Shown: positions 23,980 through 32,285, counted from the stretch's first letter. The stretch is DNA of 64,000 bases from Tropicimonas sp033101155 (GCF_033101155.1 NZ_JAWMPX010000004.1:62001-126000), one strand, 5' to 3'. Numbers and translations are program-made. Notes: generated by a model from the letters alone, not told the origin.

Positions 23980-24711
23980 ATGGATTGGCGGGATGAAGGG
24001 GCGTTGCTGGCGGTACGGCCGCATGGCGAAACCGCGGCGATTGTCGAGATCTTCACCGCCGAGCATGGCCGCCATGCCGGTGTCGTCCGCGGCGGCACCT
24101 CCCGCAAGATGACCCCCATCCTTCAGCCTGGCACTCAGCTTTCCGTGGAATGGCGCGCGCGGCTGGAAGAGCATCTCGGGGCCTTCCGGGTCGAGCCGGT
24201 GAAGTCACGCGCATCCGCGACGATGGGCGAGCGGCGGGCGCTGTACGGACTCGGGGCCGCCTGCGCGCTGCTGAGCTTCGCCCTGCCGGAACGGGAGCCG
24301 CATCCCGGGCTTTACGGCGCAACGCAACATCTCCTCGATGCGATGGGGCACGATCCGCGCTGGCCGGAACTCTACCTGCTGTGGGAGCGGGCACTGCTGG
24401 AAGAGCTTGGCTTTGCGCTGGACCTTGGCACTTGCGCGGTAACGGGCTCGGAGGAGGACCTCGCCTATGTCTCGCCGAAATCGGGACGGGCGGTGAGCCG
24501 GGCCGGGGCCGGGATCTGGGCGGACCGCCTGCTGCCCTTGCCCGGGCTTCTGCGCGGGGAACCCGCCACCGGGCTGGATGACGTGCTGGCCGGGTTGCGC
24601 ACAACAGGATTTTTTCTGGAGAACTGGCTGGCACCGGCGCTTGGGGACCACCCACTGCCGGGTGCGCGCGCGCGGTTCGTCGCGCTTCTGGAACGGGAGG
24701 AACAGGGATGA
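23980..24711 (+). CDS. recO: DNA repair protein RecO
   Basis: 243 residues. The N-terminal OB fold (MDWRDEGALLAVRPHGETAAIVEIFT, residues 1-26 and on to about 80) and C-terminal helical domain with CAVTGSEEDLAYVSPKSGRAVS match alphaproteobacterial RecO. It loads RecA on single-stranded DNA with RecR. The start follows GGAGGCGCTCCGGA. The stop overlaps the next gene (ATGA). Confidence 0.95.
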   Translation: MDWRDEGALLAVRPHGETAAIVEIFTAEHGRHAGVVRGGTSRKMTPILQPGTQLSVEWRARLEEHLGAFRVEPVKSRASATMGERRALYGLGAACALLSFALPEREPHPGLYGATQHLLDAMGHDPRWPELYLLWERALLEELGFALDLGTCAVTGSEEDLAYVSPKSGRAVSRAGAGIWADRLLPLPGLLRGEPATGLDDVLAGLRTTGFFLENWLAPALGDHPLPGARARFVALLEREEQG

Positions 24712-25373
24712 AGAGCTTTGCGGAGATCCGCGAGATCGCGATTGCGCGCAAGGGCGAGGCAGGGTTCGCGGCGCATATGGCATCCGCGCCAGAGCCGCCC
24801 CTGCGCGAGTTGGCGGATGACCGTCTGTTGGCCGAGTTTACCAAACGGATCTTCCAGGCCGGGTTCAACTGGTCGGTGATCGAAACCAAGTGGCCCGGCT
24901 TCGAGACCGCCTTTCACGGCTTCGATATCGGGCGCAACGCGATGATGTCTGACGAGGATCTGGACCGGCACCTGTCCAATCGCGAAATCGTCCGCAACGG
25001 GGCCAAGATCCTGACCGTGCGAGACAATGCCATCTTCCTCTCGGATCTGGCGCGGGAACATGGCAGTGCTGCGCGGTATCTGGGAGACTGGCCGGTGGAG
25101 GACACGGTCGGACTGTTCGAGCTGTTGAAGAAACGCGGTGCGCGACTCGGCGGAATGACCGGGCAATATGCGCTGCGCTGTGCCGGTTATGACGCCCTCA
25201 TCCTCTCCAAGTCGGTGGTGGCGGGGCTGAACATGGCCGGCGTGATCGACGGCGCGGCGACCTCGAAGACGGCGATGCGCAAAGCGCAGGCGGCGTTCAA
25301 CGAATGGCATGCAGAGAGCGGCGAGCGCTATGCGGTGATCAGCCGAACCCTCGCCGCCGCGGTGCCGGACTAG
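24708..25373 (+). CDS. DNA-3-methyladenine glycosylase I family protein
   Basis: 221 residues, whole-length relative of the Tag/COG2818 family that excises 3-methyladenine. KRIFQAGFNWSVIETKWPGFETAF at about 46-69 corresponds to the family's FQAGLSW segment. The C-terminal part lacks the His/Cys zinc ligands of enterobacterial Tag, as in many alphaproteobacterial members. It overlaps recO by four bases and is followed by the Nudix gene, so this is a DNA-repair operon. Confidence 0.85.
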   Translation: MKSFAEIREIAIARKGEAGFAAHMASAPEPPLRELADDRLLAEFTKRIFQAGFNWSVIETKWPGFETAFHGFDIGRNAMMSDEDLDRHLSNREIVRNGAKILTVRDNAIFLSDLAREHGSAARYLGDWPVEDTVGLFELLKKRGARLGGMTGQYALRCAGYDALILSKSVVAGLNMAGVIDGAATSKTAMRKAQAAFNEWHAESGERYAVISRTLAAAVPD

Positions 25374-25385
25374 GGGCAGGGATAT

Positions 25386-26006
25386 ATGGAAGACATCTGG
25401 TTGGGCTATGCCAAGCGGCTACAGGCGCTGGCGGTGACGGGGCTGCATTACAGCCCGGCGGATTACGACCGCGAGCGCTTCGAGGAGATCGACGGGATTG
25501 CCCGGGAGATGATCTCGCGGCTGGGCAATGTGCCCATCGAACAGCTTGCCGGGCTGGCCGAACCGCATGAAGGCTATGCCACGCCGAAAAACGACATCCG
25601 CGCCGCCGTGATCCGCGACGGGCGGATCTTGCTGGTTCGGGAGAAATCTGACGGGAAATGGACCATGCCCGGGGGCTTCGCCGATATCGGTTTCACGGCG
25701 GCCGAGGTCGCGGTCAAGGAAACCTGGGAAGAGGCCACGCTGCGCGTGCAGGCGCGCAAGCTTTTCTGCCTGCGGCATCGGGCGAAACAACCCGGCGATC
25801 CGGATTACCGGGATTTCTACAAGGTCTTCTTTCTGTGTGAAACGCTGGACAGCGGCCTGCCGGCTCCCGGTCCGGAGACATCGGGTGCGGCATTTTTCGA
25901 TCCGGGCGAGCTGCCGGAGATGTCCGCCGGTCGGTCAAACCCACGCGATGTTACCCGCGCCTTTGCCCATTTCGACGCGCCGGACCAACCGACCGAGTTC
26001 GATTGA
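25386..26006 (+). CDS. Nudix hydrolase with N-terminal hydrolase domain
   Basis: 206 residues. Residues 1-60 match the helical domain (PF12535) found before some ADP-ribose and CDP-choline pyrophosphatases. The Nudix box lies at 97-118 and has the KETWEEA core (Glu112, Glu115, Glu116) that binds metal, but the usual first Glu of the box is Phe103 and the Arg is Lys111. The protein may therefore have altered metal use. It starts 12 bases after the glycosylase stop with an AGGG ribosome site. The likely substrate class is a nucleoside diphosphate-X compound. Confidence 0.85.
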   Translation: MEDIWLGYAKRLQALAVTGLHYSPADYDRERFEEIDGIAREMISRLGNVPIEQLAGLAEPHEGYATPKNDIRAAVIRDGRILLVREKSDGKWTMPGGFADIGFTAAEVAVKETWEEATLRVQARKLFCLRHRAKQPGDPDYRDFYKVFFLCETLDSGLPAPGPETSGAAFFDPGELPEMSAGRSNPRDVTRAFAHFDAPDQPTEFD

Positions 26007-26013
26007 CCAACCG

Positions 26014-26832
26014 TTAGCCGCCCTTGCGTTTCTCGAAGACTGCGCAGGGATCCTCGCGCTCAGCGGCCTCGGTCAGCACCCAGAAATCATGCGGAACATC
26101 GCCGCCAGGGGCTGCTTCCTCGAACTGCGCAAGCGTCAGAACGCTCACGTCCGGCGCCGCAGCCGCAAGATAGACCGGCATTCCCCAGTCGCGCCGCGCA
26201 TGCCCGTTCCCGGTGATCACGACCACCGGGCCGCCGGTCTCCCGCAGCGCCTGAAGCGCCGTTTGCGAAAAACGCGCGTCGCGCAACCGCTGGGCCTCGA
26301 CCATGCCGGGCAGCATTTCCTCGGGCAAAGCGTTGCAATGCGCCTCGAGCTGGTACGCTTCCCGCGCCTGTTGAACAGTGTCGGGAAGCGGACCCAGCCC
26401 GAAACGGTCCGCCTCTGCGCCAAACAGCTTTGCCGCGCCTTCGCTCATGGCGTCCATCAGGTCCCCTCGCGCCACGGACGCGCCGTAGACGGGTGCGTCA
26501 GGGGCGGCGAGGAATATCGGGTGATACATGGAGAAATCGGGCCAGCTCGAGTGTGCCCAGTCGAGCGCCATTTCCAGCGCCTTCCGATCCGTACGGTCCG
26601 TCGCGTTCGCCGTGGCCGCCTGCTCGGCATCGAGCATTTCGAAGACCAGCGCCGAGGGCGCGAGCGCGCCGACTGCGCTCGCCTGGTTCTCGTGCTGAGC
26701 AGGGTTGTCATGCACCTCGCCCAGAAGGATTATATCGGCCCCAGACGGGTCGAAAGAGCCGATGTCGGGAAGCTCAGCCGCGCTGGCCGCCGACGCGACG
26801 CCAAGCGCCGCCAGGAACAGGCAATATCTCAT
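26014..26832 (-). CDS. ChaN-like heme-binding/TIKI family protein
   Basis: 272 residues with a signal peptide (MRYCLFLAALGVASAASA). GEVHDNPAQHENQ at 38-50 (Glu39, His41, His47) and the later TGNGHARRDWGMP are the conserved metal/heme positions of the ChaN/TIKI superfamily. The ATG at 26832 overlaps the rpoH stop by four bases, so the two genes are coupled. ChaN binds heme at the membrane and TIKI proteins are metalloproteases; either role is possible. Coupling to the singlet-oxygen sigma factor suggests a link with heme or oxidative damage, by inference. Confidence 0.85.
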   Translation of the reverse strand: MRYCLFLAALGVASAASAAELPDIGSFDPSGADIILLGEVHDNPAQHENQASAVGALAPSALVFEMLDAEQAATANATDRTDRKALEMALDWAHSSWPDFSMYHPIFLAAPDAPVYGASVARGDLMDAMSEGAAKLFGAEADRFGLGPLPDTVQQAREAYQLEAHCNALPEEMLPGMVEAQRLRDARFSQTALQALRETGGPVVVITGNGHARRDWGMPVYLAAAAPDVSVLTLAQFEEAAPGGDVPHDFWVLTEAAEREDPCAVFEKRKGG

Positions 26833-27710
26833 GCCATCAAGTCGTATACCGCTTCTCCGTGCCGCTCCAGTGTCTTGCGCATCTTCTGAAACGCCGCGGC
26901 TTCGAGCTGGCGCACCCGCTCCTTGGACAGGCCGAGCACCTTTCCCAGCTCTTCCAGCGTCTTCGGCGCGTCGCGCAGCTTTCGCTCGCGCACGATGAAC
27001 TGTTCGCGTTCCGGCAACTGCCCGATGGCATCGGACAACCAACCACGCAGGGTGTCTCCGTCGCGAACGGCCTCGACCTGTTCGGACGCCGGCGGCGCGT
27101 CGCACTCCAACGCATCGACCCAGCTGCGCCCCTCGTCCTCGCTGCTTTGCGGCGCATCCAGCGAGAAATCTCCGCCGCCGAGCCGCCCCTGCATCATCTC
27201 GACCTCGGCCAGCGTCACCCCGATCTCATCGGCGATCCGCTGCCGGAGCTGCGCCCCGTCGAGGCGCAGGCCCGCCTTCTGGCTCTCCCTCTCGATCTGC
27301 GCCTGGACCCGACGCAGGTTGAAAAAGAGCGATTTTTGACCGGTCGTCGAACCGGTCCGAACCAGCGACCAACTCCGCATCACATGATCCTGGATCGAAG
27401 CCTTGATCCACCAGGCCGCATAGGTCGAGAAACGCACGCCGCGATCCGGATCGAACTTGTCTGCCGCCTTCAGCAGGCCGAGGCTGGCCTCCTGGATCAG
27501 ATCCCCCATCGGGGCACCGTACCGGCGGAACTTCGACGACATCGAGATCGCGAGGCGCATATGCGCCTGAACCAGCCGGTGCAAGGCCGCCTCGTCGCGC
27601 TGGTCGCGCCAGGCCCGGGCCAGGTCCACTTCCGTCTCCGCATCCAGCATCTCCGCCCGCATGGCAGCTCGGGAGAAGCCGCGATCGCTCGCATCCATTG
27701 TCGAATTCAT
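26829..27710 (-). CDS. rpoH: RNA polymerase sigma-32-type factor, RpoHII type
   Basis: 293 residues. Region 2 includes HMRLAISMSSKFRRYGAPMGDLIQ and FSTYAAWWIKASIQDHVMRSWSLV; region 4 ends with LEELGKVLGLSKERVRQLEAAAFQKMR, the -35-binding helix-turn-helix. The opening (SRAAMRAEMLDAETEVDLARAW) matches the second RpoH of Rhodobacter, RpoHII, which acts in the response to singlet oxygen. The ATG at 27710 follows AAAGGAAACGCG. A TGATCC-N18-TATC promoter-like sequence upstream fits the RpoE (ECF11) consensus, the known regulator of rpoHII. The ChaN-like gene is coupled downstream. Confidence 0.93.
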   Translation of the reverse strand: MNSTMDASDRGFSRAAMRAEMLDAETEVDLARAWRDQRDEAALHRLVQAHMRLAISMSSKFRRYGAPMGDLIQEASLGLLKAADKFDPDRGVRFSTYAAWWIKASIQDHVMRSWSLVRTGSTTGQKSLFFNLRRVQAQIERESQKAGLRLDGAQLRQRIADEIGVTLAEVEMMQGRLGGGDFSLDAPQSSEDEGRSWVDALECDAPPASEQVEAVRDGDTLRGWLSDAIGQLPEREQFIVRERKLRDAPKTLEELGKVLGLSKERVRQLEAAAFQKMRKTLERHGEAVYDLMA

Positions 27711-27729
27711 CGCGTTTCCTTTCGCTCCG

Positions 27730-27743
27730 GCCCCTCGCGGGGC
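27730..27743 (-). promoter_or_regulatory. short leader hairpin in rpoH mRNA
   Basis: On the transcribed strand GCCCC-GCGA-GGGGC, a five-pair stem with a GNRA-type tetraloop, lies 20 bases upstream of the rpoH start. It might influence translation; it is too small for a classical RNA thermometer. Confidence 0.35.
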
Positions 27744-27765
27744 TTCCTATTTGTCCTGTATCTCT

Positions 27766-27793
27766 GATACGGAAGGCAGCGCGGAACGGATCA
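27766..27793 (-). promoter_or_regulatory. predicted RpoE-type promoter of rpoHII
   Basis: Minus-strand TGATCC (27793-27788), 18 bases, then TATC (27769-27766). The Rhodobacter RpoE consensus is TGATCC-N18-TAAN, so all of the -35 and the spacing match and one -10 base differs. It lies 57-83 bases upstream of the rpoH ATG and between rpoH and the divergent cobU gene. Confidence 0.7.
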
Positions 27794-27811
27794 CTCGGAG
27801 CCGAAAACCCA

Positions 27812-28348
27812 ATGACAGCACAGATCACCCTGGTGCTCGGCGGCGCCTCGTCCGGCAAGTCGGCCTATGCAGAAAACCTGGTCACATCCTCCGGACGCCG
27901 CCGCGTCTATCTCGCCACGGCACAGGCCTTCGACAGCGAAATGGAAGCCAAGATCTCCGCTCATCGCAGCCAGCGCGGTCCCGACTGGCGGACGATCGAC
28001 GCGCCCCATGACCTTGCCGCCGCGCTCGACGCGCTGCCCGAAGGCCACGCCGTGCTGCTGGACTGCGCCACCATGTGGCTTTCCAACCGGATGCTTGCAG
28101 ATGCGGATATCGAGACCGAGGCGGAGGCGCTGCTCGACGCGCTGGCCCGTTGTGCCTCTCCGGTCGTCGTCGTCTCCAACGAGGTCGGGCTTTGTGGAGT
28201 CCCCGACACGCCGCTCGCCCGCCGTTTCCGCGACCTGCAGGGCCGGCTCAATCGTCGGATCGCCGAGCGCGCAGCCCGCGTCATCGCCGTCATGGCCGGC
28301 CTGCCGCTGGCGCTCAAGGGCGATCTGCCCGGGGAGGAGACATGGTAA
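27812..28348 (+). CDS. cobU: bifunctional adenosylcobinamide kinase / adenosylcobinamide-phosphate guanylyltransferase
   Basis: 178 residues. The P-loop GGASSGKS at 10-17 binds GTP, His51 in SAHRSQRG is the guanylate-accepting residue, and LLDCATMWLSNRM is the conserved segment after the central strand. The enzyme (called CobP in aerobic producers) makes AdoCbi-GDP in nucleotide-loop assembly. It is divergent from rpoH and overlaps the following phosphatase gene by seven bases. No other cobalamin genes are seen here. Confidence 0.93.
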   Translation: MTAQITLVLGGASSGKSAYAENLVTSSGRRRVYLATAQAFDSEMEAKISAHRSQRGPDWRTIDAPHDLAAALDALPEGHAVLLDCATMWLSNRMLADADIETEAEALLDALARCASPVVVVSNEVGLCGVPDTPLARRFRDLQGRLNRRIAERAARVIAVMAGLPLALKGDLPGEETW

Positions 28349-28914
28349 GCTGGTGGTGGGTGCGCCATGGTCCGACACATCGACGCGACATGAATGGCTG
28401 GACGGATGTTCCCGCCGATCTCTCCGACAGCGCCGCCCTCGCGCGCCTCTCCGCCTATCTTCCAGAGGACGCGCCGGTCATTTCCTCCGATCTCTCCCGC
28501 GCGATCGACACAGCCGACGCGATCCAGCAAGGCCGCGCCCGCCTGCCGCATGAGCGCGGCCTGCGTGAGATCCATTTTGGCGCCTGGGAAGCCCGAACCT
28601 TCGACGCGGTTCAGGAGGAAGACCCCCGCCTGATCCGCCGTTATTGGGAGCAGCCCGGAGATGTCTGCCCGCCCGGCGGCGAGAGCTGGAACGAGCTGTG
28701 TCAACGCGTCAACCGCGCCGTCGACTGGCTCACCGGGGAAGCCGGTCATGTCATCGCCGTCGCCCATTTCGGCACCATTCTGAGCCAGGTCCAACGCGCC
28801 CGCGGCTGCACCGCAGTCGACGTGCTCGCGCAAGACATCGACAATCTCTCGGTAACCCGTCTTGACTGGGACGGCCGGCACTGGAGCGAAGGCAAAACCA
28901 ATCTAATTCCGTGA
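28342..28914 (+). CDS. histidine phosphatase, alpha-ribazole phosphatase (CobC)-like
   Basis: 190 residues. VRHGPTHR at 7-14 carries the phospho-accepting His9 with Arg8; LREIHFGAWEARTFD and AVAHFGTILSQ provide the other active-site Glu and His. The start follows GGGGAGGAGAC and overlaps cobU, which supports the role of removing the 5'-phosphate in alpha-ribazole or adenosylcobalamin phosphate. A general phosphoglycerate mutase-like phosphatase is the alternative. Confidence 0.85.
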   Translation: MVSWWWVRHGPTHRRDMNGWTDVPADLSDSAALARLSAYLPEDAPVISSDLSRAIDTADAIQQGRARLPHERGLREIHFGAWEARTFDAVQEEDPRLIRRYWEQPGDVCPPGGESWNELCQRVNRAVDWLTGEAGHVIAVAHFGTILSQVQRARGCTAVDVLAQDIDNLSVTRLDWDGRHWSEGKTNLIP

Positions 28915-29003
28915 TGATACGGCCAAAATTCATCACCAAAATAGATAATTCTGCGCACGAATTGTCATTGGGAAAGCCGTCTCGGGGCCGCTAGCCTCGC
29001 CGC

Positions 29004-29876
29004 ATGACATATCAACTTTTCCTCGGTGATCCCACCTATTCCAGCTGGAGCCTGCGCGGCTGGCTCCTGTTTGAGCATTTCAACCTCCCGGTCGAGACGA
29101 TCTGGGTCGATTTCATCACCGGCTCGGTGGCCGAGAAGATGGCCATTGCGCCGCCCGCGAAAACCGTACCAACCCTGCGCTGCCCGGACGGGGCCGTGAT
29201 CTGGGAGTCCCTCGCCATTGCGGAGGAACTCGCCAGCCGCCACCCCGAGGCTGGCCTCTGGCCGAGCGATCCGGTCGCGCGGGCCACGGCGCGCAGCCTC
29301 GCCGCCGAGATGCATTCGGGCTTTTCTACCCTGCGGAACGACTGCCCCATGCATCTCCAGGCCGCCTATCGCGATGTCCCCGTCTCCCCGGAGCTCGACA
29401 CCGACCTGCGCCGCCTTGAACGTATCTGGGAACACGCGCGTGGCCTGCAGGATGACGCCTCCCCATGGCTCTGCGGATCCTACAGTGCTGCCGATGCCTT
29501 CTTCGCACCGGTCGCTGCACGTATCGCGGGCTACGGGCTCAATGTCTCGGACCGCGCCCGCACTTATGTCGACGCCCATCTCGCCGACCCGTCCTTCCGC
29601 CGCTGGCGCGCCCTTGGACACGCACGCGGCCCGGTCCTGCCCTGGTACGAACGCGACTACCCACGCCGCGATTGGCCCGGTCCTGCGCCCCTGCCCGCCC
29701 GCGCTGTCGAGTCCGGCACTGCGAAAAACACCGCCTGCCCCTTCTCTGGCCGACCGGTCACGCATCTGGCCGAGGTTCAGGGACGCGTTCTCGGCTTCTG
29801 CAACGCGGTCTGCCGCGACAAGGTCGTGGCAGATCCGGCTGTCTGGCCAGAGGTCATGGCATTGCTGGACGGGTGA
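29004..29876 (+). CDS. glutathione S-transferase with C-terminal YHS/TRASH-like extension
   Basis: 290 residues. Residues 1-80 are the thioredoxin-like domain with YSSWSLRGW (12-20, catalytic Ser region) and KTVPTLRC with the cis-Pro; residues 90-215 are the helical domain, including WLCGSYSAADAF. A further 60 residues carry Cys245, His254, Cys266 and Cys270 in a C-x8-H-x11-C-x3-C pattern (CPFSG, then FCNAVCRDK), like the metal-binding YHS/TRASH fold. The stop is four bases from the convergent sugar transferase. The fusion may add metal sensing or binding to a detoxifying enzyme; substrate unknown. Confidence 0.85.
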   Translation: MTYQLFLGDPTYSSWSLRGWLLFEHFNLPVETIWVDFITGSVAEKMAIAPPAKTVPTLRCPDGAVIWESLAIAEELASRHPEAGLWPSDPVARATARSLAAEMHSGFSTLRNDCPMHLQAAYRDVPVSPELDTDLRRLERIWEHARGLQDDASPWLCGSYSAADAFFAPVAARIAGYGLNVSDRARTYVDAHLADPSFRRWRALGHARGPVLPWYERDYPRRDWPGPAPLPARAVESGTAKNTACPFSGRPVTHLAEVQGRVLGFCNAVCRDKVVADPAVWPEVMALLDG

Positions 29877-29879
29877 GAC

Positions 29880-30551
29880 TCACCGCCCAGAGAGTCGGCA
29901 AACAGCCAGGATCGTCAAGGCGAGATACCTCAGATCGCCAAAAACGGACTGGGTCTCGAGATAGTTGAGATCGTATTTCGCCCTATCGGCAAAAGAGACC
30001 TCATTGCGCTCGGATACCTGCCAGGGACCGGTTACCCCCGGTCGCATCCGGTAGTAAGCACTGCCGGGATAGATCTCGGTCTGGGCTGGCAGGATTGGAC
30101 GCGGGCCGACGAGGCTCATGTCGCCGAAGAGCACATTCAGGAATTGCGGCAGTTCGTCGAGAGACGTGCGCCGCAATATGCTGCCGATCCAGGTCACTCG
30201 CGGGTCGCGCGTCAACTTCTGGAACTGCTCCCATTCCAGCCGTGCCGCCGGATCCGACTTGAGATATGTCTGCAGTCGGTTTTCGGCCTCCGGCACCATC
30301 GTGCGCAGCTTGATCATGCGAAAGCTGCGCCCGTTCCGGCCGATTCGCCTCTGCAGGAAAAAGGGATTGGCGCCGTCCAGCGCCACGACGCTGGCCATCA
30401 TCGCGACGACGGCCATCAGCAGTGGAAAGGTCATGACAACCAGAGCCAGGTCGAGCGCCCGCTTGCCCGTGTAACTCCCCCGGCCCCAATTCCGAACCCG
30501 ACCCTTCTGGCCGGCAAGCACATTGGCGGATTTCGCCAGTTCGAAAGGCAT
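29880..30551 (-). CDS. undecaprenyl-phosphate sugar phosphotransferase (ExoY/WcaJ type)
   Basis: 223 residues. One membrane-associated hairpin at about 33-55 is followed by the catalytic domain with MIKLRTMVPEAE, SLDELPQFLNVLFGDMSLVGPRP and RPGVTGPWQVSERNE, the signatures of bacterial sugar transferases. It would transfer a sugar phosphate (often galactose or glucose) to undecaprenyl phosphate, starting exopolysaccharide or O-unit synthesis. It stands alone; no other polysaccharide genes are nearby. The upstream gap has three small palindromes. Confidence 0.92.
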   Translation of the reverse strand: MPFELAKSANVLAGQKGRVRNWGRGSYTGKRALDLALVVMTFPLLMAVVAMMASVVALDGANPFFLQRRIGRNGRSFRMIKLRTMVPEAENRLQTYLKSDPAARLEWEQFQKLTRDPRVTWIGSILRRTSLDELPQFLNVLFGDMSLVGPRPILPAQTEIYPGSAYYRMRPGVTGPWQVSERNEVSFADRAKYDLNYLETQSVFGDLRYLALTILAVCRLSGR

Positions 30552-30569
30552 GTTCTTACCCGTATTTTC

Positions 30570-30611
30570 GGTCCTTCAAGGACCAGAAATCCTGGCATCT
30601 TCCTTCAGGAA
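30570..30611. promoter_or_regulatory. cluster of small palindromes upstream of the sugar transferase
   Basis: GGTCCTT-C-AAGGACC (30570-30584), CCAG-aaatc-CTGG (30583-30595) and TTCCT-TC-AGGAA (30600-30611) lie back to back, 19 to 60 bases upstream of the sugar transferase start. They may be an operator or a leader fold. Confidence 0.4.
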
Positions 30612-30690
30612 AACGGGGGAGTTTTTCCAACATTTCCGGTGACGGCCCTGCGTGTTTCGGGTCGCTGAAATCGGGTCTAGAGGGAAAGGC

Positions 30691-30707
30691 TTAACGAAAT
30701 CTCAACC
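30691..30707 (+). promoter_or_regulatory. candidate CtrA site upstream of the ComM gene
   Basis: TTAA-N7-TCAACC closely matches the CtrA full site TTAA-N7-TTAAC (one mismatch in the second half). It ends 45 bases before the ATG at 30752. Confidence 0.4.
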
Positions 30708-30751
30708 AATCCTTACCAAAGGGTTGACAAGTGGTAAAAGCGAGGTTCGCG

Positions 30752-32266
30752 ATGGTTACCCGAGCCCATACAGTGGCCTTCGACGGCGTCGAAGCCCGGC
30801 CGGTCGAAGTCCAGTGCGCGGTCTCGCCGGGCCTGCCGGCCTTTTCCATTGTCGGCCTTCCCGACAAGGCCGTCAGCGAGGCCCGGGAGCGAGTGCGCGC
30901 CGCACTGCAAAGCATGGCCGTCGCCCTGCCCTCGAAACGGATCACGGTTAATCTCTCTCCCGCAAATCTTCCCAAGGAAGGCTCGCATTTCGATCTCCCG
31001 ATCGCCCTGGCGCTGCTGGCTGCGCTGGAGATCATCCCGGCCGATGATGTGGAACAGGCTGTCGCACTCGGAGAATTGTCGCTCGATGGCAGCCTCGTCC
31101 CTGTTCTTGGCGCCCTGCCTGCCTCGATGAGCGCGGCCGAACAGGAGCGCGGCCTGATCTGTCCACAGGCTTGCGGCCCGGAAGCCGCCTGGGTCGGCGC
31201 GACCCGCGTCTACGCGCCCGACACGCTGATCGCCACGGTCGCCCATTTCACCGGTCAGACACCGATCACACCGGCCCAGCCGGGCGAAGTCCACGGCGAC
31301 GCCCCCGGCCGTGATTTCCGAGAGGTCAAGGGCCAGGAGCGCGCCAAGCGCGCACTCGAGATCGCAGCCGCCGGACGTCACCATGTCCTGATGGTCGGCT
31401 CTCCCGGTTCCGGAAAATCCATGCTCGCGGCCCGAATGCCCGGCATCCTGCCCCCGCTGGACCCCGTGGAAGCGCTCGAAACCTCCATGGTCCATTCTCT
31501 CTCCGGGCTGCTCAAGGATGGCGGCATTTCCCGGACGCGCCCCTTTCGCGAGCCACATCACACCGCCTCGATGGCGGCGATTGTCGGTGGCGGTCGCGGT
31601 GCCCGGCCCGGCGAGATCTCGATGGCGCATAACGGCGTGCTGTTCCTCGACGAACTGCCGGAATTCCCTCGTCAGGTGCTTGAAACCCTGCGCCAACCCA
31701 TCGAGACGGGCGAGGTCGTCGTCGCCCGCGCCAATGCGCATATCCGCTACCCCTGCCGCTTCCTTCTGGTCGCCGCCGCCAATCCCTGTCGTTGCGGCCA
31801 TCTCGCGGATGCCGCCCGCGCCTGCCCGCGCGCGCCCGGCTGCGGCGAGGACTATCTCGGGCGCATCTCCGGCCCGCTCATGGACCGGATCGACATTCGG
31901 ATCGAGGTTCCGCCGGTTGCCTTCTCCGATCTCGACCTGCCTTCGGCCAGCGAGGGCACGGCAGAGATCGCCGCGCGGGTCGCCGCCGCCCGGCGCCTCC
32001 AGACCGAACGGTTCGACGGCCATCCGCGCGCCCGTGTGAATGCCGATGCAGAGGGTGATTTGCTGGAACAGATTGCCCGGCCAGATGCGGAGGGGCGCGC
32101 CTTGATGCAGAAAGTCGCGGACCGCATGGGCCTGACCGCGCGCGGCTATCACCGGATCCTGCGCGTTGCCCGGACCATCGCCGATCTGGAAAGCAGCCCC
32201 GATATCCGCCGCTCCCATATCGCGGAGGCTGTGAGCTTTCGCCTCGCGCTCGGCCCGATGACCTGA
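30752..32266 (+). CDS. comM: YifB/ComM family Mg-chelatase-like AAA ATPase
   Basis: 504 residues. The N-terminal Lon-like S5 domain (about 1-170) is followed by the AAA domain with Walker A GSPGSGKS near 217, Walker B GVLFLDELPEF and a cysteine cluster (NPCRCG and CPRAPGC) in the insert, then the C-terminal lid domain. ComM is a hexameric helicase that drives branch migration in natural transformation. The ATG at 30752 follows GCGAGGTTCGCG. A CtrA-like site lies upstream. The esterase gene converges on it after 19 bases. Confidence 0.93.
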   Translation: MVTRAHTVAFDGVEARPVEVQCAVSPGLPAFSIVGLPDKAVSEARERVRAALQSMAVALPSKRITVNLSPANLPKEGSHFDLPIALALLAALEIIPADDVEQAVALGELSLDGSLVPVLGALPASMSAAEQERGLICPQACGPEAAWVGATRVYAPDTLIATVAHFTGQTPITPAQPGEVHGDAPGRDFREVKGQERAKRALEIAAAGRHHVLMVGSPGSGKSMLAARMPGILPPLDPVEALETSMVHSLSGLLKDGGISRTRPFREPHHTASMAAIVGGGRGARPGEISMAHNGVLFLDELPEFPRQVLETLRQPIETGEVVVARANAHIRYPCRFLLVAAANPCRCGHLADAARACPRAPGCGEDYLGRISGPLMDRIDIRIEVPPVAFSDLDLPSASEGTAEIAARVAAARRLQTERFDGHPRARVNADAEGDLLEQIARPDAEGRALMQKVADRMGLTARGYHRILRVARTIADLESSPDIRRSHIAEAVSFRLALGPMT

Positions 32267-32285
32267 CGGCCCCGACCGTTGCACC

